Assembly (NCBI GenBank): GCA_947074145.1
Contig: CAMTOJ010000013.1
Coordinates: 1-64,000 of the forward strand
Length of the DNA stretch: 64,000 nucleotides
Reading direction: 5' to 3'
DNA from: an uncultured Bacteroidales bacterium
GTDB lineage: Bacteria > Bacteroidota > Bacteroidia > Bacteroidales > JAUNSR01
Notes under the pieces: model-generated
Database searches by the model: none
Told to the model about the DNA's origin: nothing
What the model saw: only the letters and a program-made list of their open reading frames with translations
Shown here: one piece after another, positions 63,403-64,000 of the stretch
Numbering within the stretch: position 1 is the stretch's first letter
How the letters are laid out: the number at the start of each line of letters is the position of its first letter
Position numbers and translations under genes: made by a program

Positions 63403-64000
63403 ATGAAAAAAACTTTACTATTTTCTTTATTAGGTACATCTATCGGCCTTTCTGCTATCGCAGAAAATAACAATGATTTTATCGCAGGGCCTAAACTTGA
63501 ATGGTTTTCTCCATTATATGTAAACAGCAATAAAGGGCAGACGACTATCAACACTCTAAAAACTAACTCAAAGGGAGAGGTATTTCAACTTGCATCTTTC
63601 GGTTCCCACTCCTCGACTTCTGTTACCGGCAATTTCCTTAACCATTCTTTCGATGGTGCTCCTTATGAAAATGGGACATCATATAATAACAATTTACTTC
63701 TAACAAAGTATAATATGAAAGGAGAAGTTAGTTGGAACATTTTCAGCAATTACGGTGATGTCTCGATTTCAGCATGTGCGCTTATTCCAACTTCGGATGG
63801 AGGTGCTATTGCAGCTCTTAAAGTTCGTCACACAAACAGTGATGAGCAATCGAGAAATATTCTTTTTTCAGTTGTTTCTCAAAACGGAAATCAAACAGAT
63901 ATAAAATGGGACTATCCGGGTAAATGGATATATCAGGGAATAATAATAAAGATTGATAATAAGGGGAATATAGTTAAAGCAAAGAAAATTGATATCGATC
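63403..64000 (+). CDS. Secreted protein, N-terminal part, cut by window edge
   Basis: The frame starts ATGAAAAAAACTTTA and stays open for 199 codons to the window end. A signal peptide of about 20 residues ends in AIAEN. The visible part has beta-strand and Asn/Ser-rich turns, such as NTLKTNSKGEVFQLASFGSH and YNMKGEVSWNIF, with the pattern KYN-x-KG-E-W recurring in later text (KIDNKGNIVKAKKI). Such repeats occur in beta-propeller surface proteins, often T9SS cargo. It is divergent from the TonB receptor operon and may share its control. Function unknown. Confidence 0.8.
   Translation, partial: MKKTLLFSLLGTSIGLSAIAENNNDFIAGPKLEWFSPLYVNSNKGQTTINTLKTNSKGEVFQLASFGSHSSTSVTGNFLNHSFDGAPYENGTSYNNNLLLTKYNMKGEVSWNIFSNYGDVSISACALIPTSDGGAIAALKVRHTNSDEQSRNILFSVVSQNGNQTDIKWDYPGKWIYQGIIIKIDNKGNIVKAKKIDID

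Overview
The window is chromosomal DNA from an AT-rich Bacteroidota bacterium, most likely of the order Bacteroidales. The grounds are: TonB-dependent receptors with a carboxypeptidase-regulatory-like N-terminus; two secreted proteins with type A C-terminal sorting domains of the type IX secretion system (T9SS); Bacteroidales-specific families (DUF4296, DUF4857, DUF4876, DUF6850, a TamL-type lipoprotein); Bacteroidales gene orders such as tig-clpP-clpX-recQ; and promoters of the Bacteroidota form TTTG-N20-TAnnTTTG read on several upstream regions. T9SS cargo argues against classical Bacteroides and for a Dysgonomonas, Porphyromonas, Parabacteroides or Paludibacter-like relative. The species cannot be named from the sequence alone.

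Layout. 1-8.8 kb: a frameshifted exo/endonuclease-type phosphatase cut by the window edge, a dicarboxylate/glutamate symporter, a two-gene rhamnogalacturonan (pectin) degradation pair, and two L,D-transpeptidase-type proteins. 9.2-14.5 kb: a TonB-dependent receptor, a beta-helix-like lipoprotein and a purple-acid-phosphatase-like lipoprotein, possibly a phosphate-ester scavenging unit. 14.6-26.1 kb is an accessory stretch. It holds an ABC-type ATPase plus DUF4435 pair resembling the PARIS anti-phage system, a repeat-rich intergenic region, two T9SS cargo genes, a small hydrolase, a two-gene unit (uracil-DNA-glycosylase-like protein plus WYL regulator), and an RloA/RloB ATPase-TOPRIM pair. 26.1-26.7 kb carries a composite tandem repeat, followed by tRNA-Arg(TCT).

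27-47.9 kb is mostly housekeeping: tamL, an SpoU rRNA/tRNA methyltransferase, the lspA operon, a DksA-like regulator, pgk, pyrF, a HAD phosphatase, prfA, an MscS channel with queC, an outer-membrane protein, a hemerythrin protein paired with a LuxR-type regulator, recQ, clpX, clpP and tig. 47.9-48.8 kb is a long repeat-bearing intergenic region containing a second copy of the palindromic repeat seen at 16.8 kb.

48.8-53.7 kb is an AraC regulator divergent from a TolC/HlyD/MFS tripartite efflux operon. 53.8-63.3 kb is one eight-gene minus-strand operon: TonB receptor, DUF4876 lipoprotein, DUF6850 outer-membrane protein, OB-fold-like lipoprotein, PepSY-type membrane protein, ABC ATPase, ABC permease, DUF4857. 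It looks like an envelope-spanning uptake system, probably for a metal or metal complex. The window ends inside a divergently transcribed secreted protein gene.

The regions best worth follow-up are the possible defence island (14.9-26.2 kb), the dispersed palindromic repeats, and the 53.8-63.3 kb operon.
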